Assembly (NCBI RefSeq): GCF_028737325.1
Contig: NZ_JAQZCH010000002.1
Span: forward strand, 558,001 to 622,000
Length of the DNA: 64,000 nt
Source of the DNA: Microbacterium thalli
GTDB taxonomy: Bacteria; Actinomycetota; Actinomycetes; Actinomycetales; Microbacteriaceae
Direction: 5' to 3'
Each line of letters opens with the position of its first letter. Position 1 is the stretch's first letter. The position numbers were made by a program, and so were the translations under genes. The notes under the pieces were generated by a model. It was given only the letters and a program-made list of their open reading frames with translations. It was not told the DNA's origin and made no database searches. This document shows, piece by piece, positions 55,609 through 63,899 of the stretch.

Positions 55609-56166
55609 TCAACCGCGCGGCCAGGCGGTCGCGACCGCCTCGCGCACGTCGCCGAGCAGCTGCGGCAGCGCCTTCGTCTTCGCGATGATCGGGAAGAAGT
55701 TCGCGTCCGTGGCCCACCGTGGCACGACGTGCTGATGCAGGTGACCGGCCACGCCGGCACCGGCGACGGCCCCCTGGTTCATGCCGAGGTTGAATCCGTC
55801 GCAGCGCGACACCTCGCGCAGTACCCGCATCGCGGTCTGCGTGAGCGCTCCGATCTCGGCGACCTCCTCGGCGGTGGCCAGGTCGTAGGTCGCGATGTGC
55901 CGGTACGGGCACACCAGCAGGTGACCGGAGTTGTACGGGAACAGGTTCAGCAGCACGAACGCCGTCCGCCCGCGCGCGACGATCAGCCCGTCGGCGTCGG
56001 ACTTCTCCGGCGCGGCGCAGAACGGGCACTCCTCGACCAGCGGGTCGGGTCCGGCCTGGATGTACGCCATCCGGTGGGGCGTCCACAGCCGCTGGAACTC
56101 GTCGGGCACCCCGGCCAGGTGCGCGGCGTCCTCAACCGGGCGCGGGGTATCCGACGCGTCGCTCAC
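55609..56166 (-). CDS. HIT-family protein, Ap4A phosphorylase-like
   Basis: A 185-residue histidine-triad protein with [11 protein letters not shown] and an upstream ECPFC segment. It resembles mycobacterial Rv2613c, an actinobacterial Ap4A phosphorylase, which also lies next to thrS. It would split diadenosine tetraphosphate using phosphate. GTG overlaps the thrS stop (GTGA), so it is made together with thrS. Confidence 0.88.
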   Translation of the reverse strand: MSDASDTPRPVEDAAHLAGVPDEFQRLWTPHRMAYIQAGPDPLVEECPFCAAPEKSDADGLIVARGRTAFVLLNLFPYNSGHLLVCPYRHIATYDLATAEEVAEIGALTQTAMRVLREVSRCDGFNLGMNQGAVAGAGVAGHLHQHVVPRWATDANFFPIIAKTKALPQLLGDVREAVATAWPRG

Positions 56167-58181
56167 GCCAGGTGCTCCGCGGTGTCGACGAGCGTGCGCT
56201 GCGCGATGGCCGCGCGGATGCGCTCGACCGCCTCGTCGACCGGCACGCCGTTGGTCTGCGACCCGTCGCGGAACCGGAACGAGACGGTGCCCGCGGCGCG
56301 GTCCTGCTCGCCGGCGATGAGCTGCAGCGGCACCTTCTGCGTCGTGTGCGTGCGGATCTTCTTCTGCATCCGGTCGTCGGAACGGTCGAGCTCGGCGCGC
56401 ACACCGGCCTCGCGCAGCCGCGTGACGATCTCGTGCAGGTAGGGCGCGTAATCCTCCGCCACAGGGATCGCGACGACCTGGACGGGCGCGAGCCACACCG
56501 GGAAGGCGCCCGCGTAGTGCTCGAGCAGGATCGCGAAGAAACGCTCGATCGACCCGAACAGGGCGCGGTGGATCATGACCGGACGGTGCTTCTCGCCGTC
56601 CGGGCCGGTGTACTCGAGCTCGAACCGTTCGGGCTGGTTGAAGTCCAGCTGGATCGTCGACATCTGCCAGGTGCGGCCGATGGCGTCGCGGGCCTGCACC
56701 GAGATCTTCGGGCCGTAGAACGCCGCCCCGCCCGGGTCGGGCACGAGCTCGAGCCCCGAGCCCTCGGCGACGCGACGGAGCGTGTCGGTGGCCTGCTGCC
56801 AGAGGGCGTCGTCACCGATGAACTTCGGGTTGCCCTCCTCCTTCGTCGACAGCTCGAGGTAGAAGTCGTTCAGGCCGTAGTCGCGCAGCGTCTGCAGCAC
56901 GAACTCGAGGCTGTGCACGAGCTCCGCCTCGACCTGGTCGGCCGTGACGTAGATGTGGGTGTCGTCCTGCGTCATGCCCCGCACCCGGGTGAGCCCCGAG
57001 AGCGTTCCGCTCTTCTCGTAGCGGTAGACCGAGCCGAACTCGCTGAGCCGCAGCGGCAGTTCGCGGTAGCTGCGTCCGCGCGAACGGAAGATCAGGTTGT
57101 GGAACGGGCAGTTCATGGGCTTCAGGTAGTACTCCTGGCCCTGACGGGTGACGTTGCCCTCCGCGTCGACGACCTCGTCGAGCTTCATCGGCGGGTACAT
57201 GCCGTCGGCATACCACTGCAGGTGACCGCTCGTCATGAACAGGTCGCCCTTGGTGATGTGCGGGGTGTTGACGACGTCGTACCCGTTCGCGAGCAGGCGC
57301 TCGCGCATGTACCGCTCGATCTCGTAGCGGATGATGCCGCCCTTGGGGTGGAACACCGACAGTCCGGGCCCGATCTCGTCGGGGAACGAGAACAGGTCGA
57401 GCTCGACGCCGAGCTTGCGGTGGTCGCGACGCGCAGCCTCGGCCAGGCGCTCCTGATAGGCGCGCAGTTCGTCCTTCGAGGGCCACGCGGTTCCGTAGAT
57501 GCGCTGCAGCTGCGGGTTCTTCTCGCTGCCCCGCCAGTAGGCCGCCGCAACTCGGGTGAGGTCCCACCCGTTGCCGATCAGGCGCGTGCCGGGAACGTGC
57601 GGTCCGCGGCAGAGGTCCTTCCAGGCGGTCTCGCCGTCGCGGGTGACGTTGTCGTAGATCGTCAGCTCGCCCGCACCGATCTCCGCCGAGGCACCCTCGG
57701 CCGCGTCGGCACCCGATCCGGGGCCGCCGGCGAGGGCGACCAGCTCGAGCTTGAACGGCTCGTCGGCGAGCTCGGCGCGCGCCTCGTCCTCCGTCACGAC
57801 CCGTCGCACGAAGCGCTGGTTCTCGCGGACGATGCGCTCCATCTCCTTCTTGATCGACTTGAGGTCCTCGGGGGTGAAGGGCTCGTCGACGCCGAAGTCG
57901 TAGTAGAAGCCGTTCTCGACCGGCGGGCCGATGCCGAGGTTGGCCTGCGGGCGGATGCGCTGCACCGCCTGCGCGAGGACGTGCGCGGTGGAGTGCCGCA
58001 GGATGGCGAGGCCGTCCGGGCTCGAGGACGTCACGGGCTCGACGGCATCCGTCTCGGTGACGACCGTGGCGAGGTCCTTCAGCTCACCGTTGACGCGCAG
58101 GGCGACCACGGAGCGATCGGGGAAGAGGGCGAAGCCGTCGGCGGGGTACGACACGTCCGACGGAAGAGCGGCGTCAGTCAA
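56163..58181 (-). CDS. thrS: Threonyl-tRNA synthetase
   Basis: A 672-residue class II synthetase with an N-terminal TGS domain, editing domain ([12 protein letters not shown]), catalytic core with the zinc ligands MNCPFHN and later His, and an anticodon domain ([17 protein letters not shown]). A TTG start at 58181 follows GGAG by 8 bases, and TAGGAT at 58212-58217 may be the -10. It leads the thrS-HIT unit. Confidence 0.96.
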   Translation of the reverse strand: MTDAALPSDVSYPADGFALFPDRSVVALRVNGELKDLATVVTETDAVEPVTSSSPDGLAILRHSTAHVLAQAVQRIRPQANLGIGPPVENGFYYDFGVDEPFTPEDLKSIKKEMERIVRENQRFVRRVVTEDEARAELADEPFKLELVALAGGPGSGADAAEGASAEIGAGELTIYDNVTRDGETAWKDLCRGPHVPGTRLIGNGWDLTRVAAAYWRGSEKNPQLQRIYGTAWPSKDELRAYQERLAEAARRDHRKLGVELDLFSFPDEIGPGLSVFHPKGGIIRYEIERYMRERLLANGYDVVNTPHITKGDLFMTSGHLQWYADGMYPPMKLDEVVDAEGNVTRQGQEYYLKPMNCPFHNLIFRSRGRSYRELPLRLSEFGSVYRYEKSGTLSGLTRVRGMTQDDTHIYVTADQVEAELVHSLEFVLQTLRDYGLNDFYLELSTKEEGNPKFIGDDALWQQATDTLRRVAEGSGLELVPDPGGAAFYGPKISVQARDAIGRTWQMSTIQLDFNQPERFELEYTGPDGEKHRPVMIHRALFGSIERFFAILLEHYAGAFPVWLAPVQVVAIPVAEDYAPYLHEIVTRLREAGVRAELDRSDDRMQKKIRTHTTQKVPLQLIAGEQDRAAGTVSFRFRDGSQTNGVPVDEAVERIRAAIAQRTLVDTAEHLA

Positions 58182-58261
58182 GGGAACATCTCCAGGTGGT
58201 GGGTCGGATCGATCCTACCCGCGGCGCTTCCCGCGACTCGGCGGGCGCGGCAGGGAGCATG

Positions 58262-59422
58262 ATGGATGCCGTGAAGCTCGCCATCGCCGGAGCCGCACTG
58301 CTGCTGCTGGCGGCGGCAGCGGTGGCCGGAGGCATCCTGCCCCCGGGCGAGATCGTCGAGATCGCCGAGCGTGTCATCCCGATCCTGGCCTTCGTCGTCG
58401 CGGTGACGATCGTGGCCGAGCTCGCCGCGAAAGCCGGCGTCTTCGACGTCGCCGCCGGTCGGCTGGCACGGATGTCGCGGGGCCGCACGGTCGTCCTCTG
58501 GCTGCTGGTCGTGGCGCTCGCGGTGGTCTCGACCGCCTTCCTGTCGCTCGACACGACCGCCGTGCTGCTCACCCCGGTCGTCGTCGCCGTCGCGCGCGCG
58601 AACGGACTGCCGCCGCTACCGTTCGCCTTCACGACGGTATGGCTGGCCAACACCGCGTCGCTCGTCCTTCCGGTGTCGAACCTCACCAACCTCCTCGCGC
58701 TCGATCACCTGCCGGCGGGCGGTGCGCTCGGCTTCATCGCCCTGATGGGTCCCACCGCCGGGGTCGCGATCGTCGTCACGGTCGGGCTGCTCTTCGTCAT
58801 CCATCACCGCAGTCTGCGCGGTCGCTTCGAGCCCGCTCCCCCGCCGCGCATCGCCGACCGGATCCAACTCGTCGCGGCGTCCGTCGTGGTGATCGTGCTG
58901 ATGCCGGCGCTGGTCAGCGGATGGGAACCGTGGATACCGGCATCCCTCGCGGCAGCCCTGCTCATCGCGCTGTTCGCGTGGCGCTCGCCGCGCGCGCTCT
59001 CGGTGCGGCTCGTGCCGTGGTCGCTGCTGGTGTTCGCCGCGGGCCTGTTCACGGCGATGGCCGCGCTCGAGTCGCTCGGATCGGCCGCCATCGCCGCGGC
59101 CGTCGCCGGCGAGCCGGGCGGTCCCCTCGAGCTCTGGCGCATGGCCGGCACCGCGCTCGTCGCGGCGAACGCCGTCGACAACCTGCCGGCCTACCTGTTG
59201 CTGGAGCCGGCCGCCGGCACCCCGGAGCGTCTCGGCGCCCTGCTCGTCGGCGTCAATGCGGGGCCGCTCATCACGCCCTGGGCATCGCTTGCGACGCTGC
59301 TGTGGCACGAGCGGCTGCACGCAGTCGGCGTCGATGTGCCGTGGCGGCGTTTCATCGCGTGGGGGCTCGTGGCGGCGCCCGTCATCGTCGGGCTGTCGGT
59401 GCTGCCCCTCGCGCTCCGCTGA
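58262..59422 (+). CDS. ArsB/NhaD/SLC13-type permease
   Basis: A 386-residue membrane protein with about ten helices and two ion-transporter half repeats. ANTASLVLPVSNLTNLLAL and VAANAVDNLPAYLLL are the paired re-entrant loops with Asn residues seen in ArsB/CitM proteins. Substrate is unknown: arsenite, organic anion or Na+/H+ are all possible, and no ars genes are near. Start chosen at 58262; an ATG at 58259 is next to it. Confidence 0.85.
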   Translation: MDAVKLAIAGAALLLLAAAAVAGGILPPGEIVEIAERVIPILAFVVAVTIVAELAAKAGVFDVAAGRLARMSRGRTVVLWLLVVALAVVSTAFLSLDTTAVLLTPVVVAVARANGLPPLPFAFTTVWLANTASLVLPVSNLTNLLALDHLPAGGALGFIALMGPTAGVAIVVTVGLLFVIHHRSLRGRFEPAPPPRIADRIQLVAASVVVIVLMPALVSGWEPWIPASLAAALLIALFAWRSPRALSVRLVPWSLLVFAAGLFTAMAALESLGSAAIAAAVAGEPGGPLELWRMAGTALVAANAVDNLPAYLLLEPAAGTPERLGALLVGVNAGPLITPWASLATLLWHERLHAVGVDVPWRRFIAWGLVAAPVIVGLSVLPLALR

Positions 59423-59447
59423 CCCGACGCGACGCGCGGGGACGAGG

Positions 59448-59954
59448 TCAGACCAGCGTCAGGTCGACCTGGATCTCGGCCGCGAGACGCTCGAGATCGA
59501 CGATGACCTCGTCGGCGTCGAACCCGACGGGCAGCCGCACCACCATCGTCGCCTCGAACAGCGTGCCGCCCGACATTGGGGCCTCGACCGTCCGACTCGT
59601 GAGCGCATCGATGCTGAGGGCATGCACCCCGATGGCGTCGCTCACCTCGCGCACGATCCCCGGCCGGTCGTTGCCCAGGACGGTGAAGCGCAGCGCCTGA
59701 CCGGTCGCGGGCACGGGCGCGAGCGGCTGATGCGTCGTGATGCGCAGCAGCCCGTCGAGACGTTCGAGGGCCGCGACGAGCCCGGCCTCTCGATCGTCCG
59801 GCACCTCGACCAGCACGATGCCCGCGAACGCGCCGGCCAGCTCGGCCAGCTCGCTGCGTTCCCAGTTGCCGCCGTGTGCGGCGACGGTGTCGGCGAGGGT
59901 GCGGACGAGTCCGACGCGGTCGTCGCCGACGACGGTGAGCACGAGGCGGGTCAT
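59448..59954 (-). CDS. Tandem ACT-domain protein (GcvR-like)
   Basis: A 168-residue protein made of two ACT domains, VLTVVGDDRVGLVRTLADTV at the start and FTVLGNDRPGIVREVSDAI near residue 95. GcvR-type proteins sense amino acids, but the ligand is unknown here. TAGGCT 7 bases before the ATG suggests a leaderless mRNA. It is convergent with the permease. Confidence 0.88.
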   Translation of the reverse strand: MTRLVLTVVGDDRVGLVRTLADTVAAHGGNWERSELAELAGAFAGIVLVEVPDDREAGLVAALERLDGLLRITTHQPLAPVPATGQALRFTVLGNDRPGIVREVSDAIGVHALSIDALTSRTVEAPMSGGTLFEATMVVRLPVGFDADEVIVDLERLAAEIQVDLTLV

Positions 59955-59961
59955 GGCGCCG

Positions 59962-59967
59962 AGCCTA
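59962..59967 (-). promoter_or_regulatory. Putative -10 box of the ACT protein gene (leaderless)
   Basis: TAGGCT, 7 bases, ATG at 59954. Confidence 0.6.
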
Positions 59968-60005
59968 GCGGGGGCCACCGCGCGGCGGCATCCGCTTCCC
60001 GGCGC

Positions 60006-60311
60006 TCACGCCGCGCGTCGCGTGACCGCATTGCGCCACACGACCGTGTTGAGCTCGCCGGCCTCGCTCATCCAGAAGACGACGACCACCCGGTCGTTCC
60101 AGCCCCGCGCGACGGCGGCGACACGTTCGGCGGGTTTGTGCGGCCATGAGATCCACGCCCAGACGGTCGGCCAGTCCGTCGGCCACTCCAGTTCACGGGG
60201 ACCGTACGCCTGCATCGGGATCGTGCATGGCGGGATGCGCATGAGCGTTCGCTGCAGGTGCTCCGCCGATCGCCGGTCGATGGCGTCGGCGTACCGCTTG
60301 TTCGTTCCCAC
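60006..60311 (-). CDS. Small uncharacterised actinobacterial protein
   Basis: A 101-residue protein starting GTNKRYADAIDRRS, a start seen in a common family of small Microbacterium proteins of unknown function; the middle is Trp-rich. The GTG at 60311 is chosen because GGAGAGGA lies 10 bases before it, and because an upstream TTG at 60389 falls within the tRNA terminator. It lies downstream of the tRNA operon on the same strand. Confidence 0.75.
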   Translation of the reverse strand: MGTNKRYADAIDRRSAEHLQRTLMRIPPCTIPMQAYGPRELEWPTDWPTVWAWISWPHKPAERVAAVARGWNDRVVVVFWMSEAGELNTVVWRNAVTRRAA

Positions 60312-60387
60312 GTGGCCGGCGTCCTCTCCCCCGGCCGAGAGCCTGCCACGATCGACCGACACCGCCGCGACGGTGCCCGGAAACGAC

Positions 60388-60413
60388 AAAACCCCCGGAG
60401 AACCGGGGGTTTT
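60388..60413 (-). terminator. Terminator of the Gly-Cys-Val tRNA operon
   Basis: A 7-base-pair C/G stem (CCCCCGG with CCGGGGG) flanked by AAAA on one side and TTTT on the other, 6 bases after tRNA-Val. Classic intrinsic terminator. Confidence 0.9.
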
Positions 60414-60419
60414 ATTCGG

Positions 60420-60491
60420 TGCGCGATACTGGGATCGAACCAGTGACCTCTTCCGTGTCAGGGAAGCGCGCTACCGCTGCGCCAATCGCGC
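60420..60491 (-). tRNA. tRNA-Val (GAC)
   Basis: A 72-base cloverleaf with a fully paired 7-base acceptor stem GCGCGAT/ATCGCGC and the GAC anticodon in the loop CTGACAC. CCA is not encoded. Last of three tRNAs in the operon. Confidence 0.95.
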
Positions 60492-60518
60492 CTATACAGG
60501 CTGTTCAGTTGTGAGGCG

Positions 60519-60589
60519 AGGTGGCGACGGGATTCGAACCCGTGTAAACGGCTTTGCAGGCCGGTGCCTAGCCGCTCGGCCACGCCACC
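60519..60589 (-). tRNA. tRNA-Cys (GCA)
   Basis: A 71-base cloverleaf, acceptor GGTGGCG/CGCCACC, anticodon GCA in CTGCAAA, and discriminator T73 as expected for Cys. Confidence 0.95.
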
Positions 60590-60644
60590 GTGTGTGGTTC
60601 TGACCCACGTGCCGGACCTCCCTGACGGGAAATCCTCGCACTCG

Positions 60645-60716
60645 AGCGGATGACGAGATTCGAACTCGCGACCCTCACCTTGGCAAGGTGATGCGCTACC
60701 ACTGCGCTACATCCGC
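60645..60716 (-). tRNA. tRNA-Gly (GCC)
   Basis: A 72-base cloverleaf, acceptor GCGGATG/CATCCGC, anticodon GCC in TTGCCAA. First of the minus-strand tRNA group. Confidence 0.95.
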
Positions 60717-60748
60717 ATTTCGTTCCGGATCGCTCCGGCACTTGTTAA

Positions 60749-60776
60749 ACATTAGCCGACGATCGCGGGAGTGCAA
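60749..60776 (-). promoter_or_regulatory. Promoter of the Gly-Cys-Val tRNA operon
   Basis: On the minus strand TTGCAC (60771-60776) and TAATGT (60749-60754) are separated by 16 bases, 33 bases before tRNA-Gly. Good sigma-70-type match. Confidence 0.7.
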
Positions 60777-60811
60777 AACCGGCGGCAGCCCGCGCGTGTC
60801 TCGCCCACGCG

Positions 60812-60841
60812 TTCGGGAACCGCCGCGGCATCCGGTATGCT
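60812..60841 (+). promoter_or_regulatory. Promoter of tRNA-Val (CAC)
   Basis: TATGCT at 60836-60841 is a good -10; TTCGGG at 60812-60817, 18 bases before it, is a poor but correctly placed -35. The tRNA begins 28 bases after the -10. Confidence 0.5.
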
Positions 60842-60868
60842 CGTGTCTCGGCCCTTCGGGGTCAGCAC

Positions 60869-60942
60869 GGGCGATTGGCGCAGTTGGTTAGCGCGCTTCC
60901 TTCACACGGAAGAGGTCGTGGGTTCGAGTCCCGCATCGCCCA
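60869..60942 (+). tRNA. tRNA-Val (CAC)
   Basis: A 74-base cloverleaf, acceptor GGGCGAT/ATCGCCC, anticodon CAC. Unlike the other tRNAs here, CCA is encoded (60943-60945). A T-tailed hairpin follows. Confidence 0.95.
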
Positions 60943-60948
60943 CCATCC

Positions 60949-60979
60949 GCCCCGCTTCGCATCGTCGAGCGGGGCTTTT
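60949..60979 (+). terminator. Terminator of tRNA-Val (CAC)
   Basis: GCCCCGCT pairs with AGCGGGGC across an 11-base loop, followed by TTTT. Confidence 0.85.
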
Positions 60980-61007
60980 CGGTATGTGCGACAGGATGAC
61001 GGAGCCG

Positions 61008-61751
61008 TCAGACGACGCCCGTGGCACCCAGCAGCGATCCGATGCCGAAGGTCGCGGCCAGCGCGACCGCTCCGCCCAGAACGACCCGGACGGCGGGCCG
61101 CAGCGCCGGACTGCCGCCCAGGCGCGCGCCGGCGTAACCGGTCAGCGCGAGGGCGGCGAGCACGACGGCGACGGTGACGGGCACCCGCGCTCCCGGTGAC
61201 GGCAGGAGGATCGCCGCAAGCGGCAGTAGGGCGCCGACGGTGAAGGCCAGGGCGCTCGCACCCGCCGCCGCCCACGGGCTCACCACCGCCCCCTCCGACA
61301 GGCCGAGCTCGGCCTCGAGGTGCGCCGCGAGCACATCGTGCTCGGTCAGTTCCTCGGCGACGCGACGTGCCGTCTCGGCCGTCAGCCCGCGCTGCTCGTA
61401 CAACCCCGCGAGTTCGGCGAGCTCGGCGTCCGGGTCCGCGGCGAGCTCGCTCCGCTCCTTCGAGATCAGCGCGCGCTGACTGTCGCGCTGGCTGCTGACC
61501 GACACGTACTCCCCCAGCGCCATCGAGACCGCGCCGCCGACGACGCCCGCGACACCGGCGGTGAGGATGGGGGCGGTCGCGGTCGTGGCTCCGGCCACCC
61601 CGACCACCAGCGCCGCCGTCGACACGATGCCGTCGTTCGCGCCGAGCACGCCCGCTCGCAGCCAATTGAGCCGGCCGGCGATGGATGCCATGTGCGGCTC
61701 GTCGGGGTGAGCGCCGGAGGCATCCGGCGATGATGCGGTCATGCGCACCAT
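61008..61751 (-). CDS. VIT1/CCC1 family transporter
   Basis: About 247 residues with five hydrophobic segments and the family start WLRAGVLGANDGIVSTAALV and GGAVSMALGEYVSVSSQRDS. VIT/CCC1 proteins move Fe2+ or Mn2+. The loop between helices 2 and 3 is rich in Glu and may bind metal. The start is uncertain: ATG at 61751 or 61742, or GTG further up. It stands alone between tRNA and pemK-like genes. Confidence 0.9.
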   Translation of the reverse strand: MVRMTASSPDASGAHPDEPHMASIAGRLNWLRAGVLGANDGIVSTAALVVGVAGATTATAPILTAGVAGVVGGAVSMALGEYVSVSSQRDSQRALISKERSELAADPDAELAELAGLYEQRGLTAETARRVAEELTEHDVLAAHLEAELGLSEGAVVSPWAAAGASALAFTVGALLPLAAILLPSPGARVPVTVAVVLAALALTGYAGARLGGSPALRPAVRVVLGGAVALAATFGIGSLLGATGVV

Positions 61752-61802
61752 GAAACCACTCGCCCGCGCCGCGCCCACCACGGGCGCGGCTGGACGCGGG
61801 GA

Positions 61803-62342
61803 TCAGCCGGCGTCGGTCCAGCCGTAGCGCTGCGACAACGCACGGGCGACGCGGCGGAAGCCCTCCCGACCCAGCCCGCCGGCCTCTCGCCGGATCCCCT
61901 GCGCGGACACGAGGTAGATCTGGTCGACGTCGAGCCACGACGGACGCCCCTGCCGGTCCCAGTCCCCCGTCCCGAGGGGCAGGTGGTCGCGCTCGCCCTC
62001 GTGCGACTTGCTCGTCAACTTCATCGCCCAGCTGCGACCGGCATCCGCCCGCGCGAGGACGAGCAGCGGGCGGTCCTTGCCGCGAGAGGGGTCTTCGGCA
62101 TACGGCACCCACGCCCACACGATCTCGCCGGGATCCGGCAACGCGTCCGGCCGCGGCTCATACGCCAAGCGCAAGCCTCGCTTCGGCGGCAGCGGAACCT
62201 CGGCGACGGATGCCGCGCCCGCTCGGCTCGCCTCGGCCCCGCGCTCGCGCGTGGAATACGGCGACGGGGACGGGGTCCGCGACGGCGGAGCGGGCGCTTT
62301 CCGCGGTCGAAGCAGATCCCATACGCGCGCCAACACACCCAT
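61803..62342 (-). CDS. PemK/MazF-family protein, solitary
   Basis: A 179-residue protein. About 65 N-terminal residues are Arg/Pro/Ser-rich and disordered; the rest is a PemK/MazF fold with PGEIVWAWVPYAEDPSRGKDRPLLVLAR and DVDQIYLVS features (the loop PSRGKDRP is diagnostic). MazF-type members are mRNA interferases, but no antitoxin gene is adjacent, so toxin activity is doubtful. TAGCGT lies 6 bases before the ATG at 62342, so the start one codon upstream (GTG) is not used. Confidence 0.85.
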   Translation of the reverse strand: MGVLARVWDLLRPRKAPAPPSRTPSPSPYSTRERGAEASRAGAASVAEVPLPPKRGLRLAYEPRPDALPDPGEIVWAWVPYAEDPSRGKDRPLLVLARADAGRSWAMKLTSKSHEGERDHLPLGTGDWDRQGRPSWLDVDQIYLVSAQGIRREAGGLGREGFRRVARALSQRYGWTDAG

Positions 62343-62348
62343 CACGCC

Positions 62349-62354
62349 ACGCTA
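62349..62354 (-). promoter_or_regulatory. Putative -10 box of the PemK-like gene (leaderless)
   Basis: TAGCGT, 6 bases, ATG at 62342. Confidence 0.55.
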
Positions 62355-62573
62355 ACGCAGTCCCCCGTGGCCGGTATCGCCGGTGCCGGGTGCGGCCGCG
62401 CTCAGCGCCGCCCGCGCTTCACCGGGCACATCGCGCCGGTTCATCGGTAGCGAAGGGGCTGGAGCTGCCACCTGAGACCGCACGGCGTGGTTCACCGGGC
62501 TGCTCGCGCCGCACCTGCGCGCGACGGGGCCACAGCCGCCCGGTCAACCGAAGACGCCACACGTCGGACACGA

Positions 62574-62619
62574 GGAAGGGCGGGGTGCCGCGGAAGATTC
62601 CGCGACACCCCGCCCTTCC
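62574..62619 (-). terminator. Terminator of amtB
   Basis: A long GC-rich inverted repeat of about 21 pairs with one mismatch or wobble and a short loop, 12 bases after the amtB stop. The 220 bases between this hairpin and the PemK promoter show no gene or other structure. Confidence 0.85.
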
Positions 62620-62630
62620 AGCGATCGGTG

Positions 62631-63899
62631 TCAGACCTTGGCGTCGGACAGCGTGTAGCCGACCTCGCCGTGGACGACCGTGTCGATGCCGGCGATCTCG
62701 TCCTCGTTCTTCACGCGGAAGCCGATCGTCTTCTCGATCGCGAGACCGATGACGAAGGCGAGCACGAACGAGTAGGCGAGCACGGCGAGCGCCGCGATGG
62801 CCTGGACGATCAGCTGGCTGGCGTCGCCACCCATGAACAGGCCGGTGCCGTTGGCGAAGAAGCCGAGGTACAGCGTTCCGATGAGACCGCCGACGAGGTG
62901 GATGCCGACCACGTCGAGCGAGTCGTCGAAGCCGAGCTTGTACTTCAGCTCGATCGCCAGGGCGCAGGCGGCTCCGGCGATGAAGCCGAGGACGATCGCC
63001 CAGATCGGGTCGACCGAGGCGCACGCGGGGGTGATCGCGACGAGACCGGCGACGGCGCCCGAAGCGGCACCCACCGACGTCGGCTTGCCGTCCTTGATCT
63101 TCTCGACGAGGAGCCAGGCGAGCAGGGCGGCGGCGGGAGCGGCGATCGTGTTGATGAACGCGAGCGCGGCCGTGCCGTCCGCGGCGAGCTCGGAGCCCGC
63201 GTTGAAGCCGAACCAGCCGAACCACAGCAGACCGGCGCCGAGGAGGACGAACGGCGGGTTGTGGGGGACGTGGACGCCCTTCTGGAACCCGACGCGCTTG
63301 CCGAGCACCAGGGCCAGGGCGAGCGCCGCGGCGCCGGCGTTGATGTGGACGGCGGTGCCACCGGCGAAGTCGATCGCGCCGACGCCGAAGACGTCCTGCA
63401 GGCCCTTGGTGATCCAGCCGCCGTACTCGAACGAGCCGTCGTCGGCGAGGCCGAAGTTGAAGACCCAGCTGGCCACGGGGAAGTAGACGACCGTGGCCCA
63501 CACGCCGGCGAACAGCATCCAGGCGCCGAACTTCGCGCGGTCGGCGATGGCGCCCGACACGAGCGCCACGGTGAGGATCGCGAAGGTCGCCTGGAAGCAC
63601 ACGAACGCCATCGGCGGGTATGCGGCGTCCTCGGGGGTCTCGAGCAGGCTGGTCAGCCCGATCGCGCTCCAATCGATCGCCCAGGGCGCGACAGTGCCCT
63701 CAGCGCCGGGGAAGGCGATCGCGTACCCGAAGAGCACCCACAGGACGCCGATGAGCCCGAGCGCTCCGAAGCTCATCATCATCATGCTGATGACGCTCTT
63801 GGCCTTGACGAGGCCGCCGTAGAAGAACGCGAGTCCAGGCGTCATCAGCAGGACGAACGCGGCCGCGATGAGTATGAATGCGGTGTTGCCTTGATCCAT
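62631..63899 (-). CDS. amtB: Ammonium transporter
   Basis: A 422-residue Amt protein with about 11 helices. LLMTPGLAFFYGGLVKAKS, DFAGGTAVHINAGAAALAL (with the pore His) and HLVGGLIGTLYLG (second pore His) are visible. It conducts ammonium. An AGAGAGG ribosome binding site lies about 10 bases upstream of the ATG. The usual partner glnK is not seen in this window and could lie beyond the edge or elsewhere. Confidence 0.97.
   Translation of the reverse strand: MDQGNTAFILIAAAFVLLMTPGLAFFYGGLVKAKSVISMMMMSFGALGLIGVLWVLFGYAIAFPGAEGTVAPWAIDWSAIGLTSLLETPEDAAYPPMAFVCFQATFAILTVALVSGAIADRAKFGAWMLFAGVWATVVYFPVASWVFNFGLADDGSFEYGGWITKGLQDVFGVGAIDFAGGTAVHINAGAAALALALVLGKRVGFQKGVHVPHNPPFVLLGAGLLWFGWFGFNAGSELAADGTAALAFINTIAAPAAALLAWLLVEKIKDGKPTSVGAASGAVAGLVAITPACASVDPIWAIVLGFIAGAACALAIELKYKLGFDDSLDVVGIHLVGGLIGTLYLGFFANGTGLFMGGDASQLIVQAIAALAVLAYSFVLAFVIGLAIEKTIGFRVKNEDEIAGIDTVVHGEVGYTLSDAKV

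Noticed and set aside
60312..60389. Upstream TTG start for the small protein at 60006
   Set aside because: It lies inside the tRNA terminator; the GTG at 60311 has a proper ribosome binding site and gives the family start.
61803..62342. Active MazEF toxin-antitoxin system
   Set aside because: No antitoxin reading frame with a credible start or ribosome binding site is found on either side.
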